Below, piece by piece: positions 1-9,759 of a DNA stretch of 64,000 bases. The notes below the pieces were generated by a model, which was not told the origin of the DNA, searched no databases, and worked only from the letters and a program-made list of their open reading frames with translations. The first letter of the stretch is position 1. Each line of letters opens with the position of its first letter. The stretch is from Gracilaria gracilis. Lineage: Eukaryota > Rhodophyta > Florideophyceae > Gracilariales > Gracilariaceae. The DNA is taken from assembly GCA_030374805.1 (NCBI GenBank), contig JARGSG010000075.1:62001-126000 (forward strand), given 5' to 3'. The position numbers were made by a program, and so were the translations under genes.

Positions 1-442
1 GGGGCGCTGGTATGTTAGCTGGGGGTCTGTTCAATGTAGAGGTATGTTCTTCACCGCCGATCACTGTTTTTCTTCCAACTGACTGACGTTATTTCTTGCA
101 GATCACTGGTTCTGGAATGGTTGCATTCACCTGCCATGGTTCCGTGTCTGTGTTGAAGGCAACGCCCGAAAACCCGGTATATTCTGATCCAAACGCCACT
201 GTTGCGTGGACTCATATGCCTGCAATCAAAGTAAGTCGCGTTTTCTTGAAACAAACTATTTCTTGGCTTGTGATCAGCTTTGTGATTTCAAGAATCCTGA
301 CCAGTGTTTTCTTTCACAGACTGATTTGAACATGAAATCGTTTCTGGGAAGAGGAACCGGAGAGGAGTTTCAGTTGGCTTTCACCCAAGGGGTTGTTGTG
401 GTTCAGCCTTTCGAAGAGACCTACGTCGTCGATTCGCAGTAA
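1..442 (+). CDS. AIM24-family protein, C-terminal exons (5' partial)
   Basis: Three exons read in one frame: 1-41, 102-230 and 320-442 (stop TAA 440-442). They are separated by introns of 60 and 89 nt with GTATGT/GTAAGT donors and TTGCAG/CACAG acceptors. The joined peptide ends with a GGLFNV motif, then DPNATVAWT, then FLGRGTGEEFQLAF and VVVVQPFEE. This is the usual C-terminal signature of the AIM24/DUF124 family, beta-sandwich proteins linked in yeast to mitochondrial biogenesis and also found in bacteria. The N-terminal part lies outside the window. One uncertainty: a good donor (GTAAGT, 439-444) overlaps the stop, so a further 3' exon is possible. The family call is from motif recognition; function in this organism is not shown. 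Confidence 0.75.
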
Positions 443-878
443 GTTTGGTCTGCTCATGGGCTCTGCAACACCCTTCTTCGTAAAGACCAATCTCACAGCA
501 CTAGCAAAAGATCAACCAATGAGAATGTAGGAAGCAAGAAAATCCAACAAAGCTGAAAAGGCAAGTGAATGCCTTGACCAACGCAGTTACGTGTACAAAA
601 CCCAACGTCCACCCAACGGCTATTTTAGTATATCTAAAAATCCACATTTCTCCAGCAGTGTGCGCTAAAAGTATTCAAAAATGTAGAAAGACATGGAATC
701 GGCCGCTTCCATGTCCGAAAGTGATCACAAAGCGCCTTGCAGAACCTCATAGAAAATCTTTAAATTTTCTTCGCAGGAGAGACATGGAATTGGTCGGCGA
801 CGTAGAGTTCCAGGTCTGCCTGACAAGGGTTAAACCCGCAATCGGAACAATCTTTCAAGAAGCTCTTCAAACATTTGA

Positions 879-916
879 AAAATCGCCGATCTGAAACGTG
901 AAAAATCGGCGATTTT
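879..916. repeat. 12-bp perfect inverted repeat
   Basis: AAAATCGCCGAT (879-890) is mirrored by ATCGGCGATTTT (905-916) around a 14-nt loop. Further GGCCGATTTT and TTGGCGATTTTT copies follow within 40 bp. It could be a transcript hairpin or a small repeat-derived element. Confidence 0.7.
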
Positions 917-1602
917 GGCCGATTTTCTCCATCCTAGATTGGCGATTTTTTGCAATTAATGCTGAAATTTCCAGTTCTAATCTCAATGAAGGGTTAGGTT
1001 TGGGGCAGGACTGCGCCCTTCTCAATTTTCTCCACAATTCGAATCATTTTTCATTGTTTTTCCAACCATTGGTCTTTGCAAGATCGAGCGATATCGAGCG
1101 AGGCCGAATCTTCGAGCGATCGCTACATTTAATTATTGCAAATGATGTAATGCCTTTTTTTCGAATTTTTGGCCGCCATGGTGGCGCGAATAGCATGAAT
1201 GAAAACCTATTAAAATGACGATTTTTGGTATTTGCCGCACCACCCTGATTGTTAATCCCAAATGGGGAAGCCCTGGCCGATATATAGCCGAGGGACCTCA
1301 TATTGTGTCCAGCACGAGGCTGATAACTTGCTTATCGAGTGGAGTGCCCCACCTGGATATAGCAACGTTCAGAATCTAAATATTATATATTCCGACAAAT
1401 AGCAGAATTTTTCATACACGCTCATGAAACGGTATTTTAAAGTCGTTTAATATAGCAAACCACCTAGGCAGTTTTGCTATATCGTACGAGTCGAAGGAAG
1501 TGAACAGAATTCGACTTTAGCTTGGTCCTGCTGGATAATTTAGTTTATGTAAAGTTTATTTAGTTTGCAATTCATTGCGCTCGGGAAAGAGAGCGCGACA
1601 GC

Positions 1603-1704
1603 GATCAGCCGGAAGACTATTCACGTCAGTCTGCGGGGGGGAGCCTCCTCTGAGAGAGGAGGCTCCCTCCCTGCAGATGGACGTGCATGGTCTTCTGGCT
1701 GATC
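1603..1704. repeat. long near-perfect foldback (49-bp arms)
   Basis: The arm 1603-1651 pairs with 1655-1704 around a 3-nt loop. About 43 of 49 positions match, starting from GATCAGCC and ending in AGCCTCCTCT at the loop. The outer part is less perfect than the inner 13 bp. It resembles a miniature foldback transposon or a long-hairpin RNA precursor. No protein is implied; a short ORF crossing it is judged accidental. Confidence 0.75.
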
Positions 1705-2070
1705 ACTGGAGTCGATTTTGGAATCCTGGAAGCACTTTCAGTGTAATTGTGGTGCCGCGCAGTAGTTGCTCATTAGCGTGGCCGTGCGTTGCACTGCTTT
1801 GTAACTTCATCAAGGGTAGCGTTACCGTTGGTACTAGTTAGCATTGCGTTGCGCACCTCTTTGCCTCCGACTTGGGCTGTGTTGTTGGATACCCGTGTAA
1901 TGCTATCTGTCTCCATCTAGCATCCATTGCTGCGTTTGCTGCGCCACGCCGCTCCACCACCAAGTCCAACCTATGTCTCCTCTTTCCGTTCTAGCAGAGC
2001 GCCGAACTGTGCTTCACGACACACAAACAGCCACACGGCCACTTTTCTGCACACAAAGCGGCGCACAACA

Positions 2071-3744
2071 ATGAGAAATGTGCCCATTCTCAGATCGAGC
2101 AGAAGCATTCCGCCAAAAAAGTTGTTCTTAGCCTTCGCTTCCGTCAATGCCTTGGTCTTCATCGGCGTAACCATCTTCGCCATATTATCTGCAACTCACA
2201 GTTCGCATCAATTCTCAACTGCAGACCACGCTCTGCAACGCCAAGTCAACAACAACATCGGGCCCAGCGGCACGCTCACAATTCTGCACCGACTGCGCGA
2301 TGCCATTGGAACAGCCGTGCAAACCTGGGGCTTTGGACCTGGTCGCAAGCACGACATCCGCCACACGCGGCTCAACTCTCCGCTGCCCTTTGTGTACCGC
2401 GACACCGTCTCCGCGCTGTCGCGGAGCGAGTGCACCGAGTCAAGTTCTGATTCGGGCTGCGAACTGTTGACAAAGGGCTTCGGTACCGTTGGCGTGGTCC
2501 GCTACTCCTTCTCGGCGGAGAGAGAGAACATTGTGGGAACTTCCACACAGGTGCAGACTGCTTGTCGATGCATCGGTCCCGACTGCGACAAAGCCCTTCT
2601 CATGCGTCCGGTGAACATTACCGAACGACGGCAAGATGGCAACGTTTACACCACAGCGAAGAAGTCATGCATCTATCAGTTCTACGAGGGAGACTTCACG
2701 GATTGTCACGCAGAGACGCTTAGGATGCAACAAAAAGCGTCGGCGGCTGAGACACGTGCTGGCTACTTCACATTCGAGGTGGATGCATCTCAGCACCATC
2801 AAGGCATCTGGAAGGCCGTGGGCCACCGTGGATGGGACTATGGCTGCGTCAAGGACGACTTCTATTCGCTTCCAACCGTGAACCTTTCCGCACCCATGGC
2901 CAACATCAGCTCCGACATCCACCAGTACCCGCCGTCAGCACGTGAAGGAATTCCATCGCTGAACCAAAGTGACGACTGTCGACCGCCACCGAACGTGAGG
3001 TACTTTCGCGACGCAGACCAACGAGAAGGCGAAGAATGCGCAGCGGCGTTCCAGTTCGCGATAGCCGGCGCGTCGTTCCTCGGCACTCAAATGGACGAGG
3101 TGGCGATCGGAAAGGACCAACGCACGTACATACGCGAGCTACCGACGCTGCTGGTGTTCTGGGAGATCATGATTCTGATCTGCGCCGCGACGCTCGGGCT
3201 GTACTTTGCCATCTCGGCGTTCCTGAGGTTCAGGAAGAAGGGCGAGTGGAGCTACTCGCGCATGCTCAAGCTGCTGGCCGTGCAGCTGATGTCGCTGGTG
3301 TTCGAGGGCTTGCCGCTGTACTTTGCGCTGTCGCTCGAGAGCGTGGCGTCGCGCTGGACGGGGCGCTTCGCGTACATGGGCGCCACGGTGGCGTTGGGGC
3401 GCGACGTGCTGCAGCCGCAGGCGGTGGCGCACGGCAACGTGCTGGTACTCACCGCCGTGGTGGGCGAGTCCAGCTTCGCGTCCACGCACCTTGTGACGGT
3501 GGCGATGTTCAGTGCGGTGGTCAACTTGGCGGCGGTGGTGATTGTGGCGCTTGTTTTGTTCGCGTTCTTCAGCAATCGCGCGCGTCAAACAGAGCACGCG
3601 GAGCAGACGGGGCACATGGAGGCCAAGTTCGTGCGCGCGTTCACGACGCTGCGCGCGCAGCACAGGTGCTACTGCGAGAGCTCCGAGTGCGCGAGCTCCA
3701 AAGTGACGCCGATGAGTAGCTTCGACGACCTGTGCGTGAGATGA
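2071..3744 (+). CDS. putative four-TM membrane glycoprotein, unknown family
   Basis: Uninterrupted ORF of 557 aa. The frame is open further upstream, but the first ATG is at 2071; the earlier possible start is only a TTG. Residues about 18-42 form a hydrophobic segment after a basic N-terminus (signal anchor). Residues about 45-350 are hydrophilic, with around a dozen cysteines and several N-glycosylation sequons (NITE, NLSA, NISS, NQSD), which suggests a disulfide-bonded lumenal or extracellular domain. Three more hydrophobic segments follow at about 357-387, 399-425 and 473-500, then a short cysteine-bearing cytosolic tail. The family was not recognised and no catalytic motif was seen. The coding sequence is GC-rich toward its 3' end, which creates long spurious ORFs in other frames. 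Gene status is well supported by length, topology and an intron-free frame; function is unknown. Confidence 0.75.
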   Translation: MRNVPILRSSRSIPPKKLFLAFASVNALVFIGVTIFAILSATHSSHQFSTADHALQRQVNNNIGPSGTLTILHRLRDAIGTAVQTWGFGPGRKHDIRHTRLNSPLPFVYRDTVSALSRSECTESSSDSGCELLTKGFGTVGVVRYSFSAERENIVGTSTQVQTACRCIGPDCDKALLMRPVNITERRQDGNVYTTAKKSCIYQFYEGDFTDCHAETLRMQQKASAAETRAGYFTFEVDASQHHQGIWKAVGHRGWDYGCVKDDFYSLPTVNLSAPMANISSDIHQYPPSAREGIPSLNQSDDCRPPPNVRYFRDADQREGEECAAAFQFAIAGASFLGTQMDEVAIGKDQRTYIRELPTLLVFWEIMILICAATLGLYFAISAFLRFRKKGEWSYSRMLKLLAVQLMSLVFEGLPLYFALSLESVASRWTGRFAYMGATVALGRDVLQPQAVAHGNVLVLTAVVGESSFASTHLVTVAMFSAVVNLAAVVIVALVLFAFFSNRARQTEHAEQTGHMEAKFVRAFTTLRAQHRCYCESSECASSKVTPMSSFDDLCVR

Positions 3745-4847
3745 CGTCGCGCGCACGACTCGTTGCCTTTGCCAACGCACGTGATTGTAATTTTATGTGA
3801 CGTCGCCGATCTCGCACAATCTCGGCGCCTGCTAACCGAATACTGTAACACCGAATTTTTATTTTGATACGTGATTGAGGTTTGTCATTACAGAGGAGTA
3901 TTCTCGATACAGTGCACCCCCTGAACAGTGCACATTCTCTGCTGTGCAGTGAAGACGATATTGCACAAAGTAGACACGTGTCCAATTTTCACCCCCTAGA
4001 CGGCGTACAGGGTATATTACGTGCCAATACGCAAATACCATGCAGTGCACTTTCCCTATAGTGCACTATTATGGCCTCTGGCACGTGGGTGCACTGTATC
4101 GTGTGGTTGACTGTACATTACAGTATTGCGCTAATAATTGAAAAGAATGCGATTTCCGGCATTTCCCACCAATTTGGGATACACGTTTCACAATACGAAA
4201 AACGGCTTCTCGGTCTGCAACGGAGCCCGACCGAAGTGATAGTAGTTGTGATTACCATCCTCCCATCTGGAGTGGTGGCATTTACTACCATGCCCACAGC
4301 ATCGGAAGCTGGAAACCAGCACCCTGGTCCAGAAAACGATTGTATCCAACTTGGCAGCGGAGATACAGAATCGTTAACTTGATAAATACACCCTGTTGAG
4401 AAAATTTATTGGTGACTTCCACGGCTCTATAGAACGAACGAGATCTCTCATGGTACCGTTATCCAGCAAAAGTGTTGCAGCTCCGATTAGTTAAGCAACA
4501 GGTAGAGAAATTTGCCATCTACGAAGTCAATGAACGAGCGCTGAGCTGCTCGCTAAACATCTTGAAGCTTGCACCAACCTCCCGTACGCAGCTGTGAAGC
4601 CTAAGTTATCGCCTAAACGTCCCGCACAAGAGGAATGCTCGGTAATACTTTATTTATATTATAGAGCTATTGCTGCTATGATACCGTCAGCAAGACAGCC
4701 ATTCACACAGAGGTCGAGGCACACAGCGAGTGCGCCGCAGCAGCCAACCAGCTCACCATGTAGCATGTACCACCTTCGTCTCTTGTCAGTAACAACGCTA
4801 CCTGGTGAACGCCCACCATAGCACATAAGCTTTTCTTCTCCCAACCA
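3745..4847. other. intergenic region with GTGCAC cluster
   Basis: No supported gene. Five GTGCAC palindromes lie within 183 bp (3912, 3928, 4045, 4061, 4089). A 103-codon ATG ORF at 4071-4382 has no family features and is probably chance. A segment at 3774-3819 recurs in part at 6475-6514. Confidence 0.5.
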
Positions 4848-5120
4848 TTAGATGACATGGTAGCACGCTTGTCTGCACCGACGCCTCCCACTTGAAGACG
4901 ACAGGAAATCGTTGCATATTCTTCTGCACCCTCTTATGCATCGAGATTTACATTTGCCCTTGCCTTTTTGACGAATTGAGTTTGGCAACAGAAAGCCCTC
5001 ATCTTCATCTCCCATTTCGGCAGCTTCGATAACTTCGGTAGACTTGACCACTTCAGCCGACGCCCATGAAAGAATGACACCGAGCAGCACTGCAAAGAAA
5101 AAGAACTTGTAGATGACCAT
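4848..5120 (-). CDS. small secreted cysteine-rich basic peptide precursor
   Basis: ATG-started ORF of 90 aa (start codon complement at 5118-5120). Residues 1-22 are a textbook signal peptide: a phenylalanine-rich hydrophobic core ending in SWASA before a predicted cut. An acidic pro-like stretch follows (STEVIEAAEMGDEDEG). The C-terminal 40 residues are strongly basic with six cysteines in the order CxxxC, xxxC, xxxC, then CxxxC near the end. This acidic-pro/basic-mature layout is common in antimicrobial peptide precursors and defensin-like proteins, but no named family was recognised. A strong TATA box lies about 100 bp upstream on the same strand. The gene is short, so expression evidence would be decisive. 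Confidence 0.6.
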   Translation of the reverse strand: MVIYKFFFFAVLLGVILSWASAEVVKSTEVIEAAEMGDEDEGFLLPNSIRQKGKGKCKSRCIRGCRRICNDFLSSSSGRRRCRQACYHVI

Positions 5121-5221
5121 TGTCAGTTTGAATATGAACCAAAGCTCTAATATGTTGAGTTGAGTGGTATTGAATTTCTGCGGGTGATAAGAGTGATTCC
5201 AAGCACGTTTGCTGAACCAGC

Positions 5222-5230
5222 TTTTATATA
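5222..5230 (-). promoter_or_regulatory. TATA box for the cysteine-rich peptide gene
   Basis: The minus strand reads TATATAAAA here, about 102 bp upstream of the ATG at 5120. A transcription start about 25-30 bp downstream would leave a 5' UTR of roughly 75 nt. Inferred from consensus and position only. Confidence 0.5.
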
Positions 5231-6474
5231 CAAGTCATCTGGCGCAACTCATATTCTTGTAAGATGGTTAGGTAACCATTCTGGCTCACCTTTTCTCAGC
5301 ATGTTGGCATTTTTAAGCACAGATTGCTTGACAGCAGTATGGATTTCACGGGGGGATATCAAACTGAATCACAGACATGATGTCGTAAGCGCTTCGAACC
5401 ATTTACCATTAAGTTTGCAACCCGATTGACTCTTCTTAAGATGCAGCAGGTATGAGACATCATAAACCTGTTGTTGGATGTTTGCACACGATCTCAAAGC
5501 CAAGACAAGCAAGTAATGGCATTAACACAAAGGTCGAGGATACTGCCTGCCATCCTAGCCTTCGTAGCAAAGCTCCAACCAGATGCTTTCTTTGGAGGTG
5601 GGTCACTGATTCCAAAACGATGAGCTTCTGTGAAGATGTCGGTATCTAGCAAGTGCTTAATAGCCTTATATGGATAGCTGCCAAATACTGGAGCAACAGG
5701 AAATGTTGGAACTGCTACGATTTGTGGCGTTGGCGTTAGCAAATATGTATGACAACCAACATAAAGTCGACGTTACCAGCGGAAGTTCTTCAGGCTCTCA
5801 TTTGTCGTTCGCGATGTTGGTAATGTTCCGTTTCGCCTGATAGAGCCCCTTGGTGATTATTTCCGACTTCTGCTGAACAAAAACACCTCGTCATTCGTTC
5901 TTCGCAGCGTTCTTTCCTTGTTGAGTTTCCACCTAGGCTCAAAATCGCCCGTTTTGTTGTACACTCAAGCGGACTTGGTTTCCCTGAGAGCCTCTATAAC
6001 CAAAGCAATCGCTTATTCTCCCGTTCGAGCACGACCTGTCATTGCTTTGCTGTCAATTTAGAATTAAGAATCAGCAGTCATATAACGGAGCATGGCAGCA
6101 GATGTTACGCAGGGAAGAGGAACCACTCCGCGAAAAAGAACCACGAAGCTCCTCCCAGCTCTCCTGCTTTCTTCTCTTTCGGGCTCCAAAGTATGTAGTA
6201 CAGATTGGATGGCAGCACGAGCCATTGCTCACGTTGGCGGCAATTACGCAGTGAAACACATGAATTGAGAGGGTCCTTATTCTTCCGTTCTTAACAAGGA
6301 AAAGATTGTTTCCCATTACACCTTTCTACGGAAACTCTGCAATCACATCTGCCAAGGAAAACAATCCATATTTTCCATGAGGACCAGGCGACAATGCTAA
6401 ATGTGGCGTCCTCCTCTCGGTGGATTGTCAGCACGATTCGTCGTAAACCTTTACGGTACGAATCGTACCTCGCA

Positions 6475-6514
6475 AACGCACGTGATTGCAGGTGACGTCG
6501 CCGATCTTGCACAA
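6475..6514. repeat. short dispersed repeat shared with 3774-3819
   Basis: Both places carry AACGCACGTGATTG followed, after a short variable gap, by GTGACGTCGCCGATCT(C/T)GCACAA in two blocks. The first copy starts 30 bp past the stop codon of the membrane-protein gene. It may be a duplicated 3' flank or a small repeat. Confidence 0.55.
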
Positions 6515-7097
6515 ATGTAAAGTTTATTATTGGCTTCTTACGTTTTGCTCTGTAGAACGATCTTTACGATCTTTAGGTTTGGGAAAATGTGGGAGACACA
6601 GAGCGGCACCTGCCATGTGCTCCGCTACACCGTAAGGTAAACACCTTAGGCGTTCAGAGAGTCCCACAAGGACATCTCTGCTTCTAAAAGGGAGGGTGGG
6701 TAGGGTTAAAAGACAGCTTGAGATCTTCCTAATAAGGACGGCGGAGGAGTCAACAACCTGAAAAAGAAATGGGTGGGAAACGCGGTGAAGACACAGCCTG
6801 ATACGAGTAGAGTTAGACGGCCGGTCACCGACGGGGAGACCCTCCGGTAGCAATGCTTGAGTGCAACGAACCCGCCAAATCACCAAGCCCAGACCGACAG
6901 TGCGGAAGATGTGCACATCACCAAGATGAGATCGCCGTACCCGCCAGCTCCAGATCATCAATAAATATACTTCTGCGTTCCTGGAAAATCCAAAGAAAAC
7001 ATTTACTTAATCGCGTTAATAAACAGAATTTGGTTTTTTGAAAGTTTGGGTTTAAAATTCAAACGTTGAGTTCGGAACCGAGCCGACTACACATGTG

Positions 7098-7145
7098 CAC
7101 GTGGCGCGCGCACATTAGGGGTGGATGACGTCAACGATGACGTCA
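7098..7145. promoter_or_regulatory. G-box plus two CRE palindromes
   Basis: CACGTG at 7098-7103 is followed by two TGACGTCA palindromes at 7126-7133 and 7138-7145. These are consensus sites for bZIP factors (and bHLH factors for the G-box). They lie about 760-810 bp upstream of the haloperoxidase ATG. Function is inferred. Confidence 0.45.
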
Positions 7146-7907
7146 TTCTGCCAACCACCTGCCCTTACACTCGAAAGTAGTAGGAACCAAATTTGGTTCC
7201 AGCGTCACTAAAAGGCGCTACGTGTACACTGTACAGTACTATCATTTTAATGTTCGTGGCGGTAGATCTAAACTTCAGCGACCTTCGCGTCGTTCAATTT
7301 TCGTGCATTTGTATGGCACGCCCTCACTGGTCCGGCATCTGGTGGGAACACAGTGCGCCGTCCGGCGCCATCGCTCACGGTGCTGAGATTACTCGCACGT
7401 GGAGTGTCCTAAACCATCCTCGTAGATACTGGTCCACTCCACACGTTTCTTTTTTGCAATGCATTCCCTCTCCTAGAGTACTTCTAAATACAACCAGGGC
7501 TGTACTGCTGTCCTGCAGCCCTTCGATTTGTTTTCTCATGCTTCAGCCACAATCGATCCGCCCCCATAATAATGGAATCATCCTTGTTGCGCCCAATAAG
7601 CAAACCCGCCATATGGATCGCAACCCATTACCTGACTTCTTTCTTCAGCATTGTTTTTTCAGCGATCTTTGCCAGTCCAACCCTTCATCAACTCATTCGT
7701 TCTGCGTGTTCACGCCGTTTACTCTCCACGTGGGAATCTTCTGCTCTAGCGCGAAGCAACGAGGTTCTCTCAGCTAGAATCCTCTGTCCACAATTGTCAA
7801 TAAAAGGCCGCCCTTCAGTCTCGTTTCGAAACTTCTCTACCTCGCATCACCACCCCTACCGACGAACACAACCCTTCCTATATCAACCATCGAACGCACC
7901 CTTCACA

Positions 7908-9476
7908 ATGCGTTTCATCCCCTTATTCCTCTTGTTCGCCACGCTTTCTTTCGCGCAAGAAAAGTCGCCCAACACACTCGAGCGCGAACAATTCCTTTTA
8001 CCAAAGGTGGTAATGCGAATCTTCGATGTCATCCTAGCAGAAGATCTCGAAACGCCGCAGCAGTTCAGGGGCGCGCTTTACATCGACATCGCCGCTTGGA
8101 ATGCGTGGAGCAACTACCATCCCACTGCCGTTGACATTTTCGGACGCTCTCGCTTCAAACGTCCGGTCTGTGAGCATACCATTGAGAACAAGAACATTGC
8201 CACCGTCTTCGCCATCTTCCGAGCCTACGAGGCCTCGCCACAGAGCTTTGGCGGCGACTCTAGAATCTCCGAGTTCCGAAAGGTCATTGAAGAACTTGGC
8301 TATGATCCGGATGACAACAGTACCGATATGACAACTCCGGTTGGTATCGGAAACAGGGCCGGCCGTGATACGGCCCGCTTGATGGTCATGGATGGTTGGA
8401 ATTCAGAAGGTGATCTCACAGGAACTCAGGAAAACTACCTGCAATCCTTTGCTGACTACACTGGATACGAACCGAAGAACAACCCGTGGAGAATCAGGTT
8501 CCCATTCAAGTGGCAACCATTGCTAGAAAACAATGGCCTCGGCTTCTTCTTCCGTCAAGAGAGCGTCACACCGTTTGCAGGCTCCGCAATTGCATTCAGC
8601 CAGACCAAGCAAGAGATGAAGAGCCGAAAGGTGAGGCTTCCGTTCGCCCGTCCCAATGCCCCTGTCCATAGGGCTTTGAAGCGCGATGTCCGTCTTCTGA
8701 AAAGCCTTGCCATGGACGTGTTGAATACGTCTGCGCACCTAACTGAAGAACAGCGCATTTATGCAGAACTGTTTGACAACAAAATTAAGGCGTTCAAGCA
8801 AGGTGACGATGAGGTTCTAGGCATTTCCACAGCGATTAGATTTGCTATACTTAACCCGAACCTTGACTTCAATATTGATCAAGAGATGATCTACACTCTC
8901 GGCTCAGGAATTGCCGCCTTTGATTCTATGGTTGCTGCCTGGAAAGAGAAGCGTCGTTTGGACGCCGTCCGACCCACAGGACAGACCATGAAGTTTTTGT
9001 TCGGGGACTCGAAGGTAAAGGTCTGGGGCGGTCCGGGCAAGGGAGCTGTTGAGATTGACGCTGGCGAATGGCAACCCTACATTAGAACCATGCCGCACGC
9101 AGAGTTTCCATCTGGATCGGCTTGCACGTGCAGCACTCTTGTGGAACACGCTCTCATTAACACCAACTTTACTGATTACATGCCGCTCGAATTCACGATT
9201 CCGAAGGGTTCAAGTAGGTTCTATCCTGGAGAAGTTCCGGAAAATGATTTTGTTGTTAAGATCGATCGCCTGAGTGACTGGTCTAAGCTTTGTGGGCAGT
9301 CGCGTCTGTGGGCCGGGGTGCATTTCCCGCCGTCTATTGAGGCCGGAGAGAATTTGTGCCGTGGAATTGGAAAGGCATCGCAGGATGTCGTGGATAGCCT
9401 AGTTGCGGGCGAATTGGATTCCAAGTGGCTGAGTTGGCTTCCGGAGAATGTGGAAAGGTTCTGGGAAGAAGACTAA
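7908..9476 (+). CDS. vanadium-dependent haloperoxidase / PAP2 superfamily protein
   Basis: Intron-less 522-aa protein. The ATG at 7908 is chosen because it opens a clean signal peptide (MRFIPLFLLFATLSFA), although the frame is open upstream. The C-terminal half carries the three vanadate/phosphate-binding motifs: KX6RP (K348, R355, P356), PSG (401-403) and SRX5H (S465, R466, H472). Vanadium haloperoxidases use H2O2 to oxidise halides and are important in red-algal halogen chemistry and defence. The sequence is of the bacterial-like type rather than the classical algal bromoperoxidase. One oddity: the residue after PSG is Ser404 rather than the usual His that acts as acid-base. Halide specificity, or even peroxidase rather than phosphatase activity, therefore cannot be assumed. 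The stop is followed by a CCCCC/GGGGG hairpin at 9490-9502. Confidence 0.85.
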   Translation: MRFIPLFLLFATLSFAQEKSPNTLEREQFLLPKVVMRIFDVILAEDLETPQQFRGALYIDIAAWNAWSNYHPTAVDIFGRSRFKRPVCEHTIENKNIATVFAIFRAYEASPQSFGGDSRISEFRKVIEELGYDPDDNSTDMTTPVGIGNRAGRDTARLMVMDGWNSEGDLTGTQENYLQSFADYTGYEPKNNPWRIRFPFKWQPLLENNGLGFFFRQESVTPFAGSAIAFSQTKQEMKSRKVRLPFARPNAPVHRALKRDVRLLKSLAMDVLNTSAHLTEEQRIYAELFDNKIKAFKQGDDEVLGISTAIRFAILNPNLDFNIDQEMIYTLGSGIAAFDSMVAAWKEKRRLDAVRPTGQTMKFLFGDSKVKVWGGPGKGAVEIDAGEWQPYIRTMPHAEFPSGSACTCSTLVEHALINTNFTDYMPLEFTIPKGSSRFYPGEVPENDFVVKIDRLSDWSKLCGQSRLWAGVHFPPSIEAGENLCRGIGKASQDVVDSLVAGELDSKWLSWLPENVERFWEED

Positions 9477-9759
9477 GTTCAATCGTGTACCCCCGGCGGG
9501 GGAGTATTTTATGAACTCTCGGTAGACGATCAGAACCCATTTATGAGGTTTTTTTGAAAACATTCAGAAAGACTGGTCTCAGCCTGAAACCAATTCTGAG
9601 ACTCCCAGGACAACTAAATAGATTAACCATTTAAATGCTTTTCACGTTTTAAACATTTATCCGTGCTCTTTTGAATCCGTAGATGTCCTTCGCTTTTCAC
9701 TGCGCAACCGTTTTAATCTACTATCTTCCTTAACATCGATCCAGACACTCTCAATAAGA
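9477..9759. other. 3' flank of the haloperoxidase gene
   Basis: Non-coding. It contains a small GC hairpin (CCCCC-GGC-GGGGG, 9490-9502) followed by AGTATTTTATGAA, a combination seen again in variant form near 19293-19311. Otherwise AT-rich with nothing recognised. Confidence 0.5.

Larger units (their letters stand above)
443..2070. other. intergenic region with two inverted repeats
   Basis: No convincing gene. The short ORFs here lack a good start or family features. The stretch holds an inverted repeat at 879-916 and a long foldback at 1603-1704, listed separately. The rest is AT-rich and unassigned. It should contain the 3' end of the AIM24 gene and the promoter of the membrane-protein gene that starts at 2071; no clear TATA box was found for the latter. 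Confidence 0.6.
5231..7907. other. intergenic region upstream of the haloperoxidase gene
   Basis: About 2.7 kb without a supported gene. ORFs at 5494-5742, 6527-6961 and 7193-7777 start with TTG or lack any family resemblance. Recognisable items are the segment 6475-6514, shared with the 3' flank of the membrane-protein gene, and the CRE/G-box cluster at 7098-7145. An AATAAAAGG stretch near 7799 could act as a TATA-like element for the gene starting at 7908. Confidence 0.5.

Noticed and set aside
3036-3780. Long ORFs in other frames of the membrane-protein gene (227 and 213 codons)
   Set aside because: They are arginine/alanine/glycine- or histidine/arginine-rich by-products of GC-rich codon use; the annotated frame has coherent membrane topology.
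4071-4382. 103-codon plus-strand ORF starting with ATG
   Set aside because: No signal peptide, domain or compositional support; lies in the GTGCAC-rich intergenic region.
5494-5742. 82-codon minus-strand ORF sharing LDLCVN with an ORF near 4690
   Set aside because: The start is TTG and the shared stretch is only a few residues, coming from a short similar DNA string (ACACA[AG]AGGTCGAGG).
6527-6961. 144-codon minus-strand ORF
   Set aside because: No upstream promoter, no domain, TTG/ATG ambiguity and overlapping plus-strand ORF; treated as non-coding.
7193-7777. 194-codon plus-strand ORF
   Set aside because: It begins with TTG, has no family resemblance, and occupies the promoter/5' region of the haloperoxidase gene.
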